Source: Pseudomonas sp. P8_241
GTDB taxonomy: Bacteria > Pseudomonadota > Gammaproteobacteria > Pseudomonadales > Pseudomonadaceae
Direction: 5' to 3'
Assembly (NCBI RefSeq): GCF_034008315.1
Contig: NZ_CP125377.1
Coordinates: 3,422,001-3,486,000, forward strand
DNA: 64,000 nucleotides
Positions 45,459 to 55,265 of this stretch are shown here, piece by piece. A program made the translations under genes and the position numbers. The notes under the pieces were generated by a model. It saw only the letters and a program-made list of their open reading frames with translations, did no database searches and was not told the origin of the DNA. Every line of letters begins with the position of its first letter. Position 1 is the first letter of the stretch.

Positions 45459-48041
45459 ATGCCCTCTATCGGCTTCGTTCGTCCCGCTTCTGGCCACGCT
45501 CTGGCATTGGTCATCGTTTCTACCCTGTCGACCGCGACCTTCGCCGCCGACACTCAACTGCAAACCGTCACTGTTCAAGCCAGCGCCGCCGATTCCGACG
45601 ATGACGCCCTGCCCACCCGGCCAGAGTCTTCCATCTACGGAGGCATCGAAACCAAGGTGCTCGACACCCCGCGCTCAATCACTCAGGTCAATGCCGAACA
45701 GCTGGCGAACGACCCGATCCGCAGCGCCGACGACCTGGTCAAATATGCGCCGGGCATCACCCGGGGTGGCGGCCAGAACGCCGGGATCGCACCGCAATTC
45801 CGCGCCCAGGGTTCTGAGGTCTTTCAGGACGGTCAGCGGGCTTATGGCGTGCGGCATCCGGCTAACTTCAACGCCTATGAAGGCGCCGATATCGTTGCCG
45901 GCCCCTCCTCGGTGACCTACGGTTCGGTGTCCGGTAGCGGTGGCTACGTCAATTACCTGAGTAAAAAACCGAATTTCAACGAATTCAAAACCAGACTCAG
46001 CGGTGAATTGGGCACCTGGGTACCCGACGGCGAATCCCGTGATTCCAGTAAATTCAGCGTCGACAACACAGGCCCGCTCAGCGACAGCCTGGCCTACCGG
46101 ATCAGCATCACCAAGCAGCGCCAGGAGGATTTCTACGACAACGTCGACAACAACTTCGACGCGTTCTACGGCGCCCTGGCCTGGCGCAACGACAACGTGC
46201 GCGTGGACTGGAATGCCAGTTACGACGACTACTACGACTACAACATCACCCACGGCTGGAACCGCGCCAACCAGGAGTTGGTGGACAGCGGAAAATACTA
46301 CTCCGGGCGCGCGACGCCGATCATCCAGAACGGCAACACCCTGTGGTCGCCGGTCCTGGCTTCCGGCGCGGCGGATGCGCCGACCCTGGGCTGGGTTCAG
46401 CGTCAACGCAACGCCCAGGGGCAATACAGTGTGGTCAACGGCAGTTTCCAGACGGCCTCCCCCAACACGCGAAGCAACCCTGGCAGTCTGCGCGGCTGGG
46501 TGTATGACCCCTCGCTGGCCGGCAATGGTCTGACCTCACTGTCCTCGCAAACCGGCCAGCGCGACGAGGATGAAAACACCTCGCGGCGCTTCACCACACA
46601 GTTGCGTGCAGAAGCCGATCTGACGCCGACCATCACCCTGGCCAACAGCACGTTTTACCAGCGCTCAAAAGACATGACTGACGCCGTCGGCTCTTTCCAG
46701 GTCCAGTCCAAAGACAATATTTTCGATAACCGCTTCGAGTTTCGCTCACGCAACGAAGCTCAGCTGGGCGGCTTTACCCTGCGCGATGACAGCAATACCG
46801 GGCTGATCTACCGCCGCGAGTTCAACCAGTCGATTGCCGCCAACAACAATTTCGGCTCGACCATCAACGCCTACGATCTGACGCAGGACCCGTCGGGCAA
46901 GAACCCGGGCGATCTGTTGGGGCTCACTGGTTCCAATCCGGCCGGCGGCAATGGTGCCTGGATCGGCCAGCCCGGCGTGCCGCAATTCTCCAACTATTAC
47001 GGGTGGTTGAATCTGCCAGCGATGTACCCGGCCGGGCATGGCCTGTACGCCGAATCCGTCGCGCCCTACACCGCAGAAAGTACCTGGACCACGCAAACGC
47101 TGTTCACCCAGCACAACCTGCGATTGGGTGAGCGTGTCGGTCTGAACATCGGTGCCAGCCGCAGCTGGATCGACGCTGAAATCGAAAACCCCTTCGTGCT
47201 CGCCGGCGGCAATCCGCGCAAGGACAGTGACAACTACCGACTGTTTGCCTTTCAGGTCAGTCCGTACGTGAAACCCACCGAAAACAGCACGCTGTACTAC
47301 ACCTTTGATCGCTCGTTGGCGGTCAACACCGGGTTCTTCTCCAACGGCCTGGGCTGGGGCAGTGGCGCCGGGGCCAATCTTCTTAACCCACTGGCGTTCG
47401 AAAGCCTGAGCGTGCTGCACGAAGTCGGATTGAAAGTCGAAGCCGTGCCCAACGAACTGTTCATGACCCTGGCAGCGTTCAAGCAGGAACGTGATCAGTC
47501 CCCCGACAGCAACAACAACATTGCGCGACTGGTGATCAAGGGCGTGGAATCGACCGTTCGTTATCAGCCAGACGATCACCTGCGCACGGCGTTGAACCTT
47601 TCAAAGCTCACCGCCTACAACGAGTTTGCCTCCCAGGCCGGTTTCGCCTCGGCGGGGTTCATTCCCGACAACGGCACAGTGTTTGGCGATAACAACAGCC
47701 TTAACCAGCGGCCGTCCGGGCGCTTCGATGCGGTACAGATTCCCGAATACACCGCCAGCGGTTACTTCGACTATCGCTTCGACTCAGGCTTCGGTGCCGA
47801 ACTGTCCGGCTGGTGGACCAGCAGCTGGTACCTGAACCTGAGCAAGACCGTGAAAATCCCCGACGAATACAACCTCGACCTGGCTGTGTACTACCGCCAG
47901 CCGCAGTGGAGCACCACCTTGCGCGTGCTCAACCTGACCGATGAATTGAACTTCGTCAGCGGCCTGGCCGGGTCCACCAATACCTTCCTGCAACCCATGC
48001 CTGGTCGCACCGTGCTCGCCCAGGTGGATTACCAGTTCTAA
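45459..48041 (+). CDS. TonB-dependent receptor of the sulfur island
   Basis: 860 residues. A signal peptide ends near TFAA (about 30). There is no STN domain; a TonB-box-like LQTVTVQAS is followed by the plug (about 55-190: KVLDTPRSITQVNAEQLAN, VTYGSVSGSGGYVNYLSKKP) and a large barrel ending VLAQVDYQF. Fe-siderophore-like receptor by sequence, but its place among sulfur genes suggests uptake of a bulky organosulfur compound. No sigma or anti-sigma partner nearby. Confidence 0.9.
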   Translation: MPSIGFVRPASGHALALVIVSTLSTATFAADTQLQTVTVQASAADSDDDALPTRPESSIYGGIETKVLDTPRSITQVNAEQLANDPIRSADDLVKYAPGITRGGGQNAGIAPQFRAQGSEVFQDGQRAYGVRHPANFNAYEGADIVAGPSSVTYGSVSGSGGYVNYLSKKPNFNEFKTRLSGELGTWVPDGESRDSSKFSVDNTGPLSDSLAYRISITKQRQEDFYDNVDNNFDAFYGALAWRNDNVRVDWNASYDDYYDYNITHGWNRANQELVDSGKYYSGRATPIIQNGNTLWSPVLASGAADAPTLGWVQRQRNAQGQYSVVNGSFQTASPNTRSNPGSLRGWVYDPSLAGNGLTSLSSQTGQRDEDENTSRRFTTQLRAEADLTPTITLANSTFYQRSKDMTDAVGSFQVQSKDNIFDNRFEFRSRNEAQLGGFTLRDDSNTGLIYRREFNQSIAANNNFGSTINAYDLTQDPSGKNPGDLLGLTGSNPAGGNGAWIGQPGVPQFSNYYGWLNLPAMYPAGHGLYAESVAPYTAESTWTTQTLFTQHNLRLGERVGLNIGASRSWIDAEIENPFVLAGGNPRKDSDNYRLFAFQVSPYVKPTENSTLYYTFDRSLAVNTGFFSNGLGWGSGAGANLLNPLAFESLSVLHEVGLKVEAVPNELFMTLAAFKQERDQSPDSNNNIARLVIKGVESTVRYQPDDHLRTALNLSKLTAYNEFASQAGFASAGFIPDNGTVFGDNNSLNQRPSGRFDAVQIPEYTASGYFDYRFDSGFGAELSGWWTSSWYLNLSKTVKIPDEYNLDLAVYYRQPQWSTTLRVLNLTDELNFVSGLAGSTNTFLQPMPGRTVLAQVDYQF

Positions 48042-48080
48042 GTCGCGACCAAACCGCTTTCCGCCATCAGGAGTGTTCCA

Positions 48081-49166
48081 ATGTCCATTGAATTTGTCGG
48101 CATGATTTTCCCCCGCCAGTGGTCCGAGACCCGCGGCGTGCGCAGCCCGGATTTCGATCTGGAGTTTATCCGCCACCACGCCCGTGCCCATGAGCATGCA
48201 GGCTTTGACCGGGTGCTGATCGCCAGCGGCCCAGGCAGCGCCGACAGTCTGCAGATCGCAGCCTACGCCGCCGCTCACACCGAGCACCTGGGGTTCATGA
48301 TCGCTCACCGTCCGGGCCTCACCGCCCCGACGGTCGCAGCCCGGGCTTTCGCCACGCTCGATCACACCACGGGTGGCGGCCGGATTCGCCTGCATGCCAT
48401 CACCGGGATCACCGCCGAGCCTCAGGAGGGCGACTTCCTGCTGGACAAGACCGAACGCTACAAACGCACCGATGAATACCTGGAAATCGTTCGCCGGACC
48501 TGGACGGCCGAGGAGCCTTTCGACTTCGAAGGGCAGTACTTCAACATCAAGGGGGCGTTCTCGCCGGTCAAACCGTTGCAGCAGCCACACATTCCGATTT
48601 CCTTCGGCGGATCTTCGGATATCGCCTATCAGATCGCGGTGAAACACGCGGACCTGTATGCGTTGTGGGGCGAGCCTTTGAGCGGTGTGGCCGAGCAGAT
48701 CGGCAAACTGCGTGCGGCCGCCAGCGCGGCGGGCGTCGAGGCGCCACGGGTCAGCCTGTCGGTACGTTTGATTCTGGGGGCCACCGAAGAATTGGCGTGG
48801 CAACGGGCGCAGCAGATTCTCGAACAGATCAAGGCCAACCCGCAGTTTGCGGCGGGCAGCCCCTGGCAAAAACGCATCAAGGGCACCGGCTCCGAACGAT
48901 TGCTCGCCGCCGCAGCCCTGGGTGATCGTCATGACCGTGCGCTGTGGATGCCAACCGCCACCGCCGTTGGCGCCTACGGTGACACCACCGCCCTGGTCGG
49001 CACCCCGGAAACCGTGGCCCAGGCCCTGCTCGATTACGTCGATCTGGGAGTGACCACCTTCCTCAACCGTGGCTACGACCCGTTGTACGACACCGTGGAT
49101 TATGGACGCTGGATCATCCCGGCCGTGCGCGAAGAAGCGCGCCGCCGCAAGGCGCGGGTGGCATAA
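48081..49166 (+). CDS. SsuD-type flavin monooxygenase 2
   Basis: 361 residues of the LLM class, a length close to SsuD (about 380): MSIEFVGMIFPRQWSETRG, HRPGLTAPTVAARAFATLDH, IPISFGGSSDIAYQIAVKHA. Predicted FMNH2-dependent alkanesulfonate-type monooxygenase. It differs clearly from the other two LLM proteins, so the three likely take different substrates or steps. It follows the TonB receptor by 39 bases. Confidence 0.9.
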   Translation: MSIEFVGMIFPRQWSETRGVRSPDFDLEFIRHHARAHEHAGFDRVLIASGPGSADSLQIAAYAAAHTEHLGFMIAHRPGLTAPTVAARAFATLDHTTGGGRIRLHAITGITAEPQEGDFLLDKTERYKRTDEYLEIVRRTWTAEEPFDFEGQYFNIKGAFSPVKPLQQPHIPISFGGSSDIAYQIAVKHADLYALWGEPLSGVAEQIGKLRAAASAAGVEAPRVSLSVRLILGATEELAWQRAQQILEQIKANPQFAAGSPWQKRIKGTGSERLLAAAALGDRHDRALWMPTATAVGAYGDTTALVGTPETVAQALLDYVDLGVTTFLNRGYDPLYDTVDYGRWIIPAVREEARRRKARVA

Positions 49167-49170
49167 CGAT

Positions 49171-49328
49171 GCAATCGCCAGCAAGCCGGCTCCTACAGAA
49201 CCGTGTTCACAACCATCCCTTGTAGGAGCTGGCTTGCCGGCGATGACGTCGGCACATCCACCATCGCAATCGCCAGCAAGCCGGCTCCTACAGAGTCGTG
49301 TTCACAACCATCCCTTGTAGGAGCTGGC
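49171..49328. repeat. REP cluster 3 with a 95-bp tandem duplication
   Basis: An inverted REP (GCCAGCAAGCCGGCTCC), spacer TGTTCACAACCATCCCT and forward REP occur twice, 95 bp apart (49171-49233 and 49266-49328). The second forward copy is cut at CTGGC close to the 3' end of the RAYT gene. Confidence 0.88.
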
Positions 49329-49338
49329 AAACCTGCGC

Positions 49339-49797
49339 CTAAAGCCATTTCGCGTCCCACAACGGGTAATCATGTACTCGCCTGACAAGGCCTGCTCGTA
49401 TGGGGTTGGCAATGACGTAACGTGCCACCGCCAGCAAATCTTCTTCACGTCGAATTGCCCGGTCGTGAAAGCCTTTTTGCCATAGGCGGCCACTGCGTCC
49501 CAGGTGGGCATTGATGGTTCGTGCACTGCGCGATTTGGTGGCCAGCATCAACGCCGGCAACGTGCTGTTCTTCAGCTCCACCAACCAATGAAAATGGTCG
49601 GGCATGACCACCCACGCGAGTGAGTCAGCCCATTCTTCTGCCTGGGTTTGGCGAAATTGATCCGCCACCAGACGCCCCGTACGCCAATTGGCAAATACTG
49701 GATCACGGTGATAGGTGACGGCGGTGAGCAGGTAGATTTGCCCGGATTGGGAATAGCGCCCAGCGTGCAAGCGATTGGCGTGGGGAAGATCAGGCAT
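49339..49797 (-). CDS. REP-associated tyrosine transposase (RAYT)
   Basis: 152 residues starting MPDLPHANRL at the ATG behind AGGAGG; the frame stays open upstream through a REP. It is an IS200/IS605-like Y1 HUH domain: VVMPDHFHWLVEL carries the H68-x-H70 metal site, and ARYVIANPIRAGLV carries the likely nucleophile Tyr127. RAYTs are host-domesticated enzymes that recognise and move REP sequences. This one has REP clusters on both sides (49171-49328 and 49896-49971), the classic arrangement. Confidence 0.93.
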   Translation of the reverse strand: MPDLPHANRLHAGRYSQSGQIYLLTAVTYHRDPVFANWRTGRLVADQFRQTQAEEWADSLAWVVMPDHFHWLVELKNSTLPALMLATKSRSARTINAHLGRSGRLWQKGFHDRAIRREEDLLAVARYVIANPIRAGLVRRVHDYPLWDAKWL

Positions 49798-49895
49798 TCC
49801 ATTGCCCTCCTGTGTTTGAGACAAAAACAACAGGCTAGTAGGCAGGCGAAAGATCGTCGTCAAGGTCTGGTTCTGGATTTTCTGGTCGACCGCTA

Positions 49896-49971
49896 TCGCC
49901 AGCAAGCCGGCTCCTACAAGGGTGTGTCGCATTATATTTCAGCATTGTAGGAGCCGGCTTGCTGGCGATGG
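49896..49971. repeat. REP cluster 4 (inverted pair upstream of RAYT)
   Basis: TCGCCAGCAAGCCGGCTCC (49896 on) and TGTAGGAGCCGGCTTGCTGG (49946 on) face each other around a 27-base spacer. It abuts the 3' end of the ABC ATPase gene and forms the left-side partner of the RAYT locus. Confidence 0.88.
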
Positions 49972-49974
49972 ACG

Positions 49975-51777
49975 TCACCCCAACGTCGGCGAGTTCTCCA
50001 GCAATGTGCGCGTATACGCCGCTTGCGGCTGGTCCAGCACCGCATCCACCTGCCCCTGCTCCACCACACGACCCAATTTCAACACCAACACCCGGTCGGC
50101 AATGGCGCGAACCACACCCAGGTCATGGGTGACGAACAGCAGCGTCAGTCCTTCGCCTTGCAGTTGCCGCAACAGCGCCAGAATCGACGCCTGTACCGAG
50201 ACGTCCAGTGCCGAGGTGATCTCATCGCAGATCAAAAGCCTTGGCTCACAGACCAACGCCCGTGCAATCGCCACGCGCTGACGTTCTCCACCGGACAGGC
50301 TGTGGGGATACTGATCCGCCACCGAGGCCGGCAGCGAAACCCGCGTGAGCACCGCATCCACCCTTTGTCGCGCTGCTGCGCCCTTGATGCCGAAGAAATG
50401 CTCCAGTGGCGCACTCAACGTCTGGTAAACCGTTTGCCGCGGATTCAGTGCGCGGTATGGATTCTGGAAAATGTACTGGATCTGATGCCGTTGCGCCCGT
50501 ACACGCTGCCGCCCCGACAGGCTCAACAACTCGCCCGCGTAATGCACCGCGCCCTCTGCGTTTTCTCCCAGCCCGGCAATGGCACGAGCCAGACTGGTCT
50601 TGCCTGAACCGGACTCGCCCACCACTGCCAGGCATTCACCGGCAGCCACCCGCACAGACACATCGAACAGAACCTGGCGGTCGTAGGCCACGTTCAGGTC
50701 CTTGACCTCCAGCAGTGGCCTGCGCTCCAGCGCCTCGACAGCGGGAGGCGCAGGCGCTCGGGCAATCGGTTGCAAAGCCTGAAGATGCGGCACCAGACAG
50801 GCCACCTGCTGCTGTGGCGACAGGTCCTGCAATGACGGCTCGACCAGCGAGCACGCCGCGACGCGACGGGTGCATCGAGGTGCGAAGGCACATCCCTGTG
50901 GTCGCTGACCCGGTGCCGGAGCATGCCCGGCAATCGCCAGCAAGTCGCGGCGTTGCGACACATCGGGAATCGCCGCCAGCAACCCCCGGGTATAGGGATG
51001 AGCCGGCTGCAAGAATAGCAATTCGCGCTGTGCAACCTCGACGATGCGCCCGGCGTACATCACCATCACCCGGTCCACCAGATCCTTGATCACCGCCAGG
51101 TCATGGGACACATACACCGCCGCGACACCCAGGCTTTTACACAACCGGCGCAACGTCGCGAGGATGTGGGCCTGGGTGGTGACGTCCAGCGCTGTCGTCG
51201 GCTCATCGAGGACGATCAAGGCCGGGCGCAAGACAAAGGCCAACGCCAACATCACCCGTTGCTGCTGCCCGCCAGAGAGCTGATGGGGAAAGCGTCGCAG
51301 GAACTGCGCGTCATCGGGCAGACCGACATCGCGCAAGGTCTCGACGATGCGTTGCCGTTGCCCGGCGCGATCCAGATCAACCTGATGAGCCCCCAGCGTT
51401 TCACGCAGCAAACTGCCGATACGCAGTACCGGATTCAAGGCTGTCGCCGGGTCCTGTGCCACGTAACCTATCAGGCTACCCCGAGCCCGCCGCAGGTCTT
51501 CACCCTCCAGCGTCAACAGCGATTGGCCGGACACTTCGACTTTTCCGCTGACAATCCGTGCTCCCCTTCGGGCATGAGCCAGCAAGGCAGTGGCCAGGGT
51601 TGTCTTGCCGGAGCCGGACTCCCCGACCAATCCCAGAATTTCTCCGCGCGCAAGACTGAATGTCACACCGCTGAGCACATCGACCTGTCCAGGCAACTCG
51701 ACGCGCAAAGCCTCAACCTGTAATACCTGCGCATTGAGCACAGGGGAGCGGGACTCGATTCCGGCAATGGCGTTCAT
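49975..51777 (-). CDS. ABC importer ATPase, two fused domains (DppD-DppF type)
   Basis: 600 residues; ATG overlaps the TGA of the permease gene (ATGA). Domain 1 (about 15-260): Walker A GESGSGKTT, signature LSGGQQQR, Walker B LIVLDEPTTALD, then an oligopeptide C-terminal extension with cysteines (CAFAPRCTRR and CSLVEPS region). Domain 2 (about 355-590): GESGSGKTS, LSGGERQR, LLICDEITSALD. It powers the two permeases encoded upstream. All catalytic residues are canonical. Confidence 0.92.
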   Translation of the reverse strand: MNAIAGIESRSPVLNAQVLQVEALRVELPGQVDVLSGVTFSLARGEILGLVGESGSGKTTLATALLAHARRGARIVSGKVEVSGQSLLTLEGEDLRRARGSLIGYVAQDPATALNPVLRIGSLLRETLGAHQVDLDRAGQRQRIVETLRDVGLPDDAQFLRRFPHQLSGGQQQRVMLALAFVLRPALIVLDEPTTALDVTTQAHILATLRRLCKSLGVAAVYVSHDLAVIKDLVDRVMVMYAGRIVEVAQRELLFLQPAHPYTRGLLAAIPDVSQRRDLLAIAGHAPAPGQRPQGCAFAPRCTRRVAACSLVEPSLQDLSPQQQVACLVPHLQALQPIARAPAPPAVEALERRPLLEVKDLNVAYDRQVLFDVSVRVAAGECLAVVGESGSGKTSLARAIAGLGENAEGAVHYAGELLSLSGRQRVRAQRHQIQYIFQNPYRALNPRQTVYQTLSAPLEHFFGIKGAAARQRVDAVLTRVSLPASVADQYPHSLSGGERQRVAIARALVCEPRLLICDEITSALDVSVQASILALLRQLQGEGLTLLFVTHDLGVVRAIADRVLVLKLGRVVEQGQVDAVLDQPQAAYTRTLLENSPTLG

Positions 51778-52619
51778 GGCTGTTTCTCCCCGATCCTTGA
51801 ACTGCTGCGGCCGATGCCTTCGGCCAGAATGTTGGTGCCATAGGCGAAGATGCCGATCAAGATCGCCGGGGCCAATACCGCCCAAGGCTGCACCAGCAGC
51901 CCCGCCTGGTTTTCGTTGATCATCAACCCCCAGTCAGCGGTGGGCGGCGCTACGCCATAACCGAGAAAACTCAACCCCGAGAGCATGCCCACGCCCCAGG
52001 TCAGCATGTTGCCGAAGTGCACCAGCAAGGGAGTGAGGATGTTCGGCAGGATTTCCTTGAACAGAATCCGCCACCGCGAATAGCCCATCATCTGCGCAGC
52101 CTCGACGAATTCCTGCCCTGCTACAGACACCGTGCTGCCACGGGCCAGACGAATCACCCCCGGTGTGAAGGCGATGGACACGGTCAGTACGATCAGCCAA
52201 GGCGCGCGCCCCAGCATGGAGACGATCAACAGCACCAGAATGAGGTCGGGAAAAGCCAGCGACACGTCCGCCAGCCAGGTGATCAATTGATCCAGACGCC
52301 GCCGGGATAACCCCGACAACAGGCCCAGCGTGCTACCGGTCAACAATGCAATCGAGGCCGCGGCCACCGACATCCACAGCACCGACACGCCGCCACTGAG
52401 CAAGCGCGACAACACGTCATGCCCGAGAAAGTCATAGCCCAGCAACGCCTTGCCCACGGGCGCGCCATACACCGAACCGACCATTTCCGTCGGGCTGTGG
52501 GGCGCCAGAAACGGGCCAAACAACGCCAACGCAACCACGGCCAGGGTAATCAACCCGCCTTTGCGGCTTTGCGGTTCCGCCAGCCACAGCTGCCAGCGCG
52601 AACGTCGGGAGTCAGTCAT
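51774..52619 (-). CDS. ABC importer permease (DppC type)
   Basis: 281 residues with six hydrophobic segments, an N-terminal OppC-like start and the EAA-loop region VEAAQMMGYSRWRILFKEIL, the contact with the ATPase. Partner of the DppB-type permease encoded ten bases upstream. Confidence 0.92.
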   Translation of the reverse strand: MTDSRRSRWQLWLAEPQSRKGGLITLAVVALALFGPFLAPHSPTEMVGSVYGAPVGKALLGYDFLGHDVLSRLLSGGVSVLWMSVAAASIALLTGSTLGLLSGLSRRRLDQLITWLADVSLAFPDLILVLLIVSMLGRAPWLIVLTVSIAFTPGVIRLARGSTVSVAGQEFVEAAQMMGYSRWRILFKEILPNILTPLLVHFGNMLTWGVGMLSGLSFLGYGVAPPTADWGLMINENQAGLLVQPWAVLAPAILIGIFAYGTNILAEGIGRSSSRIGEKQP

Positions 52620-52629
52620 GCATCACCTC

Positions 52630-53691
52630 TCAAGGTGCCTTGGATGGGGAGCGACGCCACCAGGGCTGGATGCCCCGACGGTTACGCTGGATCATGGACA
52701 CCCGGCGGGCGGTCCGCAGTTTCGGGGTCAACAGCACCGTCAGCAAATCCGCGAACAGGTTGATCAGCACCACGCCCAGGGTAATCACCAACACGATGGC
52801 CTGGACCATCGGCAAGTCGCGCATCTGAATCGCTGCGTTCAACGAGGTGCCGATCCCCGGATAACTGAAAATCACCTCGGCCAGCAGCGCCCCGCCGATC
52901 AGCGTGCGCAAGGTCAGGGCCACGCCCTGAATCGCCGGAATCAATGCATTGGGTAACGTGTGCCGCCAGACGATCCGCCACTCGGGAATGCCCCGCAGCC
53001 TGGCAGCGACGACATAGTCGGACTCCAGCGCTTCGATCATCGACGCTCGCACCATGCGTGTCAGGTAGGGCAAAGCAGAAAGACTCAGGGCCAGCACTGG
53101 CAGCACCAGAAACTGCAATTGGCGCAGCAGTGATTTGTCGGGATCGAGAATCGACACCGCCGGCAGCACGTCCATATGCGGCATGGAAAACAGCAACACC
53201 AGACCGATGGCCAGGAGAAACCCCGGGGTGGCCTTGAGGAAAATCAATAGCGACAAGCTCCAGCGATCCAGGCGGCTGTCACGCCGCAAGGCCAGCGACA
53301 CGCCGAGCAGTAACGCCGCCGGCACCACCACTGCAATCACGCCCGCCAACAACGCCAACGTGTAGCCAAAACGGCCGAACAGGATGCTGCCGACCGGCGC
53401 GTTCGAGTCGAGTGAAACACCCAACTCGCCACTGAGCGCGTGCCCGAGCCAGCGCAGGTATTGCTCCAGAATCGGCCGGTCCAGGCCTAATTGCCTTTGC
53501 AGTGTGAGGATACTTTCCAGCGGCGCGTCCGGGCCCAGGATTACCCGCGCCGGATCCGAAGGCAGTGCCTGAGTGGCAATGAACACCACAAGGCTGATGA
53601 CCCACGCGGTCAGCAGGCCATAGCCCAATCGCCCAATGAACCAGGACAACCAGGCGGGCGTGCGCGGGGTTTTGCAGGATGGCTCAGGCAT
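52630..53691 (-). CDS. ABC importer permease (DppB type)
   Basis: 353 residues, a basic proline-rich N-terminus and six membrane segments. The EAA-like loop reads YVVAARLRGIPEWRIVWRHT and is followed by LPNALIPAIQ, typical of DppB/OppB. Its start overlaps the end of the lipoprotein gene by eight bases. Confidence 0.92.
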   Translation of the reverse strand: MPEPSCKTPRTPAWLSWFIGRLGYGLLTAWVISLVVFIATQALPSDPARVILGPDAPLESILTLQRQLGLDRPILEQYLRWLGHALSGELGVSLDSNAPVGSILFGRFGYTLALLAGVIAVVVPAALLLGVSLALRRDSRLDRWSLSLLIFLKATPGFLLAIGLVLLFSMPHMDVLPAVSILDPDKSLLRQLQFLVLPVLALSLSALPYLTRMVRASMIEALESDYVVAARLRGIPEWRIVWRHTLPNALIPAIQGVALTLRTLIGGALLAEVIFSYPGIGTSLNAAIQMRDLPMVQAIVLVITLGVVLINLFADLLTVLLTPKLRTARRVSMIQRNRRGIQPWWRRSPSKAP

Positions 53692-55255
53692 GGTTCACCC
53701 ACATCTCATCGAAACGCCAGGAGGCGAACGTCGTCTGTTCAGGCGCGAGCCCTCCAACCCGAACAGAGGCCGCATCCAGCACGTCATTGAAGCCCCAGAT
53801 CAGCAAACCGCCCCGTTCGTGTTGAATACTTTGTGCCTCATGTACCAGCGTTTTGCGCTGTTGCAGTTCAGGCTGAGCCAGCGCCTGCTGGTACAACGAA
53901 CTGAAGCGCTCATCGTGGAAATTGCTGCGGTTGTAAATGGCCTGCGGCGCGTCGTTGTGCAGCGCCGAAGCAAGGAATCCCCGAGCCGGTGTCGAGCCCG
54001 GCGATAACAACCAGTTTTCCCGTTGCGGGCCGTTGAACACCGAGCCATCGACCTGAGTGACCTTGATTTCAACTCCGGCTTTCTTCGCCTGTTGGGCGAA
54101 CACCAGCGCTGCATTGACACCCGGCCCCGGCGTGGTTGTCAGCTCCACTCGCAGGTCATCCTGCCCGGCCTGACGCAAGAGTGATCGCGCCTGTTCCAGA
54201 TCGTACGGGCGCTGGGCAATGCTGTGGTTGTACGTCGGGTCGTGGGGCGAATACAGATCGTTGGCAATCCGCCCGAAACCATTGAGCCCGCGCTCGACCA
54301 GTTCGCGACGGTCGGCGAGCAGCCGAAAGGCCTGACGCACGCGCAGATCCTGAAACGGCGCCTTGGCCAGATTCAAGTTGAAACCGGTAAACGACGTGCT
54401 CGGCGACGCGTACAGCTTGAGTCGCGAATCGGCCTTGAGCAGCGCGCTGTGTTCGGCCTGCACGCCGCTGGCGACATCGATTTGCCCGGCACGCAAAGCC
54501 GCAGCGCGGGACACCTGATCCTTGAACTCGATGATTTCCAGCTCATCGGCATAGGGTTGACCGGGTTTGTAGTAGTTTTCGAAACGCTGGTAGAGCGAGC
54601 GCTGACCGGGGATGAAACTCTTGAGTTTGTATGGCCCGGCACCCACCGGATTGCTGATCGGGTCGTAATCGGTGGGGACGATGCCACCAAAACTGATCAG
54701 GGTTTCATCCAGCGGATAGAAGCTTTGTCCTTCCTTGAAACGAATTTCAATGGTGCGCTCGTCCAGTTTGCGCAAAGCATTGCGGTCGATCGCCCCCACC
54801 AGGCCGGCAAAGGGCGAAGCCAGTTTCGGGTCGGTCAGGCGCAGGATCGAGAACAGCATATCGTCGGCACCAATGCTCTTGCCGTGGTGAAATTCCAACC
54901 CTGGCTTGATGCGAATGGTCCAGGCGCTGGCATCTGCGTTGGGCTCGGCAAATTCGGCCAAGGCCAGACGCGTGCTGACATCGGTGTTCCATTCCCAGAA
55001 CTTGCTGTACAACGCCCAGCCGCGAATGATCCCGCCGCCCACCGGTTTGTGCGCGTCAAGGTTGCCCGACTGGTCGCCATCGATAATGCCGACCCGCAAA
55101 CGACCGCCGTGCACCGGGGTGCTGGACAACGCTGCTGCGCCACTGACGGCCGCGCCACTGTCGCAACCACTGAGCAGGCTGCTGCCGAGTATCAGGCCAC
55201 CGCCGACCGCCAGGCCGTTACCGAGAAACCTGCGACGGGAAAATCCTTCTCTCAT
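53684..55255 (-). CDS. peptide-family (SBP5) binding lipoprotein 2
   Basis: 523 residues with a Tat-type SRRRFLG and lipobox LSGC. It is paralogous to the protein at 43682-45268 over its whole length. It sits directly upstream of DppB, DppC and the fused ATPase, so it is the cognate binding protein of this importer. Although the family is named for peptides, the neighbours (three monooxygenases, sfnR, sfnB) point to an organosulfur ligand, perhaps a sulfur-containing peptide or conjugate. Confidence 0.92.
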   Translation of the reverse strand: MREGFSRRRFLGNGLAVGGGLILGSSLLSGCDSGAAVSGAAALSSTPVHGGRLRVGIIDGDQSGNLDAHKPVGGGIIRGWALYSKFWEWNTDVSTRLALAEFAEPNADASAWTIRIKPGLEFHHGKSIGADDMLFSILRLTDPKLASPFAGLVGAIDRNALRKLDERTIEIRFKEGQSFYPLDETLISFGGIVPTDYDPISNPVGAGPYKLKSFIPGQRSLYQRFENYYKPGQPYADELEIIEFKDQVSRAAALRAGQIDVASGVQAEHSALLKADSRLKLYASPSTSFTGFNLNLAKAPFQDLRVRQAFRLLADRRELVERGLNGFGRIANDLYSPHDPTYNHSIAQRPYDLEQARSLLRQAGQDDLRVELTTTPGPGVNAALVFAQQAKKAGVEIKVTQVDGSVFNGPQRENWLLSPGSTPARGFLASALHNDAPQAIYNRSNFHDERFSSLYQQALAQPELQQRKTLVHEAQSIQHERGGLLIWGFNDVLDAASVRVGGLAPEQTTFASWRFDEMWVNHA

Positions 55256-55265
55256 GACTGACTCC

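Noticed and set aside
47784..49184. A 466-codon minus-strand frame
   Set aside because: Antisense to the second flavin monooxygenase, which has clear family motifs.
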